The notes below the pieces were generated by a model. The model was not told where the DNA came from. It did not search any database and saw only the letters and a list, made by a program, of their open reading frames with translations. This document shows, in pieces, positions 62,952 through 64,000 of a stretch of 64,000 nt of DNA (position 1 is the first letter of the stretch; every line of letters begins with the position of its first letter). The DNA lies in assembly GCA_028279555.1 (NCBI GenBank), contig JANQNO010000006.1, positions 243,837 through 307,836 on the forward strand, read 5' to 3'. Position numbers and translations under genes: made by a program. Source of the DNA: Sphingorhabdus sp. (lineage in GTDB: Bacteria > Pseudomonadota > Alphaproteobacteria > Sphingomonadales > Sphingomonadaceae).

Positions 62952-63752
62952 ATGCCAATGACCTTCCTTCAGATGCTGATTCTCGCCATCGTTCAGGGTG
63001 TCAGCGAATTTCTTCCCATTTCCTCTTCCGGCCATCTTATCCTGGTTCCGCATATCATGGATTTCGAGGATCAGGGGCCGATGCTCGACATCGCCGTGCA
63101 TGTCGGCTCGCTCCTCGCCATCATCGTCTATTTTTTCCGCGACGTAGTGATGCTCGGCAAAGGCGGACTTTCCAGCATCGGCATCGGCCGGGCACCAGCC
63201 GAAAAGCGGCTCTTCTGGTGGATCATCATCGGCACTGTTCCCGCCGTTATTGCCGGCCTGTTTCTCAAGACCGGCGGATATCTTGAAGGCTTCCGCAGCA
63301 CCGATCTGGTGGCAACCAACCTGATCATTTATGGCCTGCTGCTCGGCCTCGCCGACCATCTCGGCAAACAGACCAAGAGTTTCGAAGATATGAGCTGGCG
63401 CGACGGGTTGATCGTCGGTGTTGCGCAAGCCCTGGCGCTGATTCCCGGCACCAGCCGCTCCGGCGTCACCATGACCGCCGCCCGCTTTCTGGGCTACAGC
63501 CGAGTCGAGGCAGCACGCTTCTCCTTCTTGCTCTCGATCCCCGCGGTAGCCGGGGCCGGAATCCTCATCATCCCCGATCTGATGGAAGCGGGCGGCGATA
63601 TGCTGCGCGAGGCGCTGATCACCGGCGCGCTGACCTTTGTCGCTGCCTTCCTGACGATGGCTTTTCTGATGCAGTTTTTGCGCAAGGCCTCTATGCTGGT
63701 CTTCGTGCTCTACCGCGTAGCGCTGGGCGCAGCGCTGCTTTATCTGTTCTAG
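62952..63752 (+). CDS. uppP: Undecaprenyl-diphosphate phosphatase
   Basis: 266 residues, standard length, eight membrane helices. Catalytic motifs: QGVSEFLPISSSGHLIL (Glu and Ser/His) at about 14-30 and IPGTSRSGVTMTAARFLG at about 161-178. Recycles the lipid carrier for peptidoglycan and surface glycans, bacitracin-resistance family BacA. Start could be ATG 62952 or 62958. Confidence 0.95.
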   Translation: MPMTFLQMLILAIVQGVSEFLPISSSGHLILVPHIMDFEDQGPMLDIAVHVGSLLAIIVYFFRDVVMLGKGGLSSIGIGRAPAEKRLFWWIIIGTVPAVIAGLFLKTGGYLEGFRSTDLVATNLIIYGLLLGLADHLGKQTKSFEDMSWRDGLIVGVAQALALIPGTSRSGVTMTAARFLGYSRVEAARFSFLLSIPAVAGAGILIIPDLMEAGGDMLREALITGALTFVAAFLTMAFLMQFLRKASMLVFVLYRVALGAALLYLF

Positions 63753-63765
63753 CGCGCCAGAAGGA

Positions 63766-64000
63766 TCAGGCCGATACCCGCTCGGCAAACCGGCCATGAC
63801 GGCGGTAGATGTCGAGCCAATCATGCGCCACGGCGTCGAGCGAGGTCGCCTCCAGTCCGCAAGCATCGAGACCATCCGCGCCAGCCACGACAGTGTCGCT
63901 GCCGAGCATGCGATATTGATCGAGCGTGATCGGCGCGCCGGGAAGCCAGCCGGTCATGAATGCCATCGCCTTGGCGGCAAAATCCGGAACCTTGACAAAC
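63766..64000 (-). CDS. NDUFA9-like NAD(P)-binding protein, C-terminal fragment
   Basis: The frame is open to the window edge; only the last 77 residues are seen (FVKVPDFAAKAMAFMTGWLP to FAERVSA). Segments PGAPITLDQYRMLGSDTVVA, then GLEATSLDAVAHDWLDIYRR, match the C-terminus of complex I NDUFA9-type SDR proteins, which commonly sit beside uppP in sphingomonads. The Rossmann N-terminus lies outside the window, so function is inferred from the tail. Confidence 0.6.
   Translation of the reverse strand, partial: FVKVPDFAAKAMAFMTGWLPGAPITLDQYRMLGSDTVVAGADGLDACGLEATSLDAVAHDWLDIYRRHGRFAERVSA

Noticed and set aside
62871..63875. 334-codon minus-strand frame across uppP
   Set aside because: uppP is complete with both catalytic motifs; the antisense translation is Gln/Asp-rich filler.
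1..64000. CRISPR arrays, tRNA or rRNA genes, prophage or IS transposases
   Set aside because: Intergenic gaps were read for spaced direct repeats, T-loop sequences and transposase-like frames; none was found.

Overview
The window is a chromosomal segment of an alphaproteobacterium, most likely order Sphingomonadales (Sphingopyxis/Sphingorhabdus-like). The evidence is protein-level resemblance (41-residue cysteine-free L36, DUF4136 lipoprotein, NDUFA9-like protein beside uppP), the order rsmB-rpe-heparinase-purH, sucC followed by etfBA, and dispersed hairpin repeats of the 'CCCAGC..GCTGGG' and 'GCGGG' kinds. Coding DNA is near 60% GC by spot count. I see no rRNA, tRNA, CRISPR array, IS transposase or prophage.

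Layout. 1-5.7 kb: a cut-off radical SAM protein, a secreted beta-helix protein, a minus-strand M14 peptidase/TonB-like/GNAT operon and a DUF4136 lipoprotein. 5.8-9.8 kb: rpmJ, a HAD hydrolase, sucC and etfBA. 9.9-14.0 kb is accessory: a DUF2235-LysM protein, a repeat-filled gap, then a beta-class DNA methyltransferase whose fused Mrr-like nuclease half is cut off by an in-frame TAG, and a DUF2283 two-gene module. 14.4-17.1 kb: DUF885 lipoprotein and nhaA. 17.2-20.8 kb: a compact NfrA/NfrB-like surface-glycan cluster preceded by a membrane-tethered HTH regulator. 20.8-31.5 kb: PQQ dehydrogenase, ppk and ppx, two peptidases, a thioesterase and a small monooxygenase.

31.5-38.5 kb: a DUF1674 (SDHAF4-like) gene abutting a 266-bp element with terminal inverted repeats, then htpX, rsmB, rpe, a heparinase II/III protein and purH. 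38.6-43.6 kb: an MMPL/RND transporter, a small secreted protein, a diiron-type 'metal-dependent hydrolase', and a desaturase coupled to a small membrane protein. 43.9-49.5 kb: an envelope-glycan cluster (mutase-like flavoprotein, GtrA, two tandem paralogous GT-C-like membrane proteins). 49.5-53 kb: a minus-strand operon thrC, RNA methyltransferase, folB, pteridine-reductase-like SDR. 53-64 kb: a PEP-CTERM-like small protein, a GMC oxidoreductase, gltB and gltD with a DUF2059 gene between them, uppP, and the end of an NDUFA9-like gene.

Most of the window is ordinary housekeeping sequence. The places most worth a second look are the amber-split, mosaic restriction-modification gene (11.9-13.6 kb), the MITE-like element whose small ORF is coupled to the SDHAF4-like gene (31.75-32.02 kb), the tandem GT-C pair (45.9-49.5 kb) and several short repeats in promoter regions. 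Functions are assigned from remembered family motifs; no database search was run.
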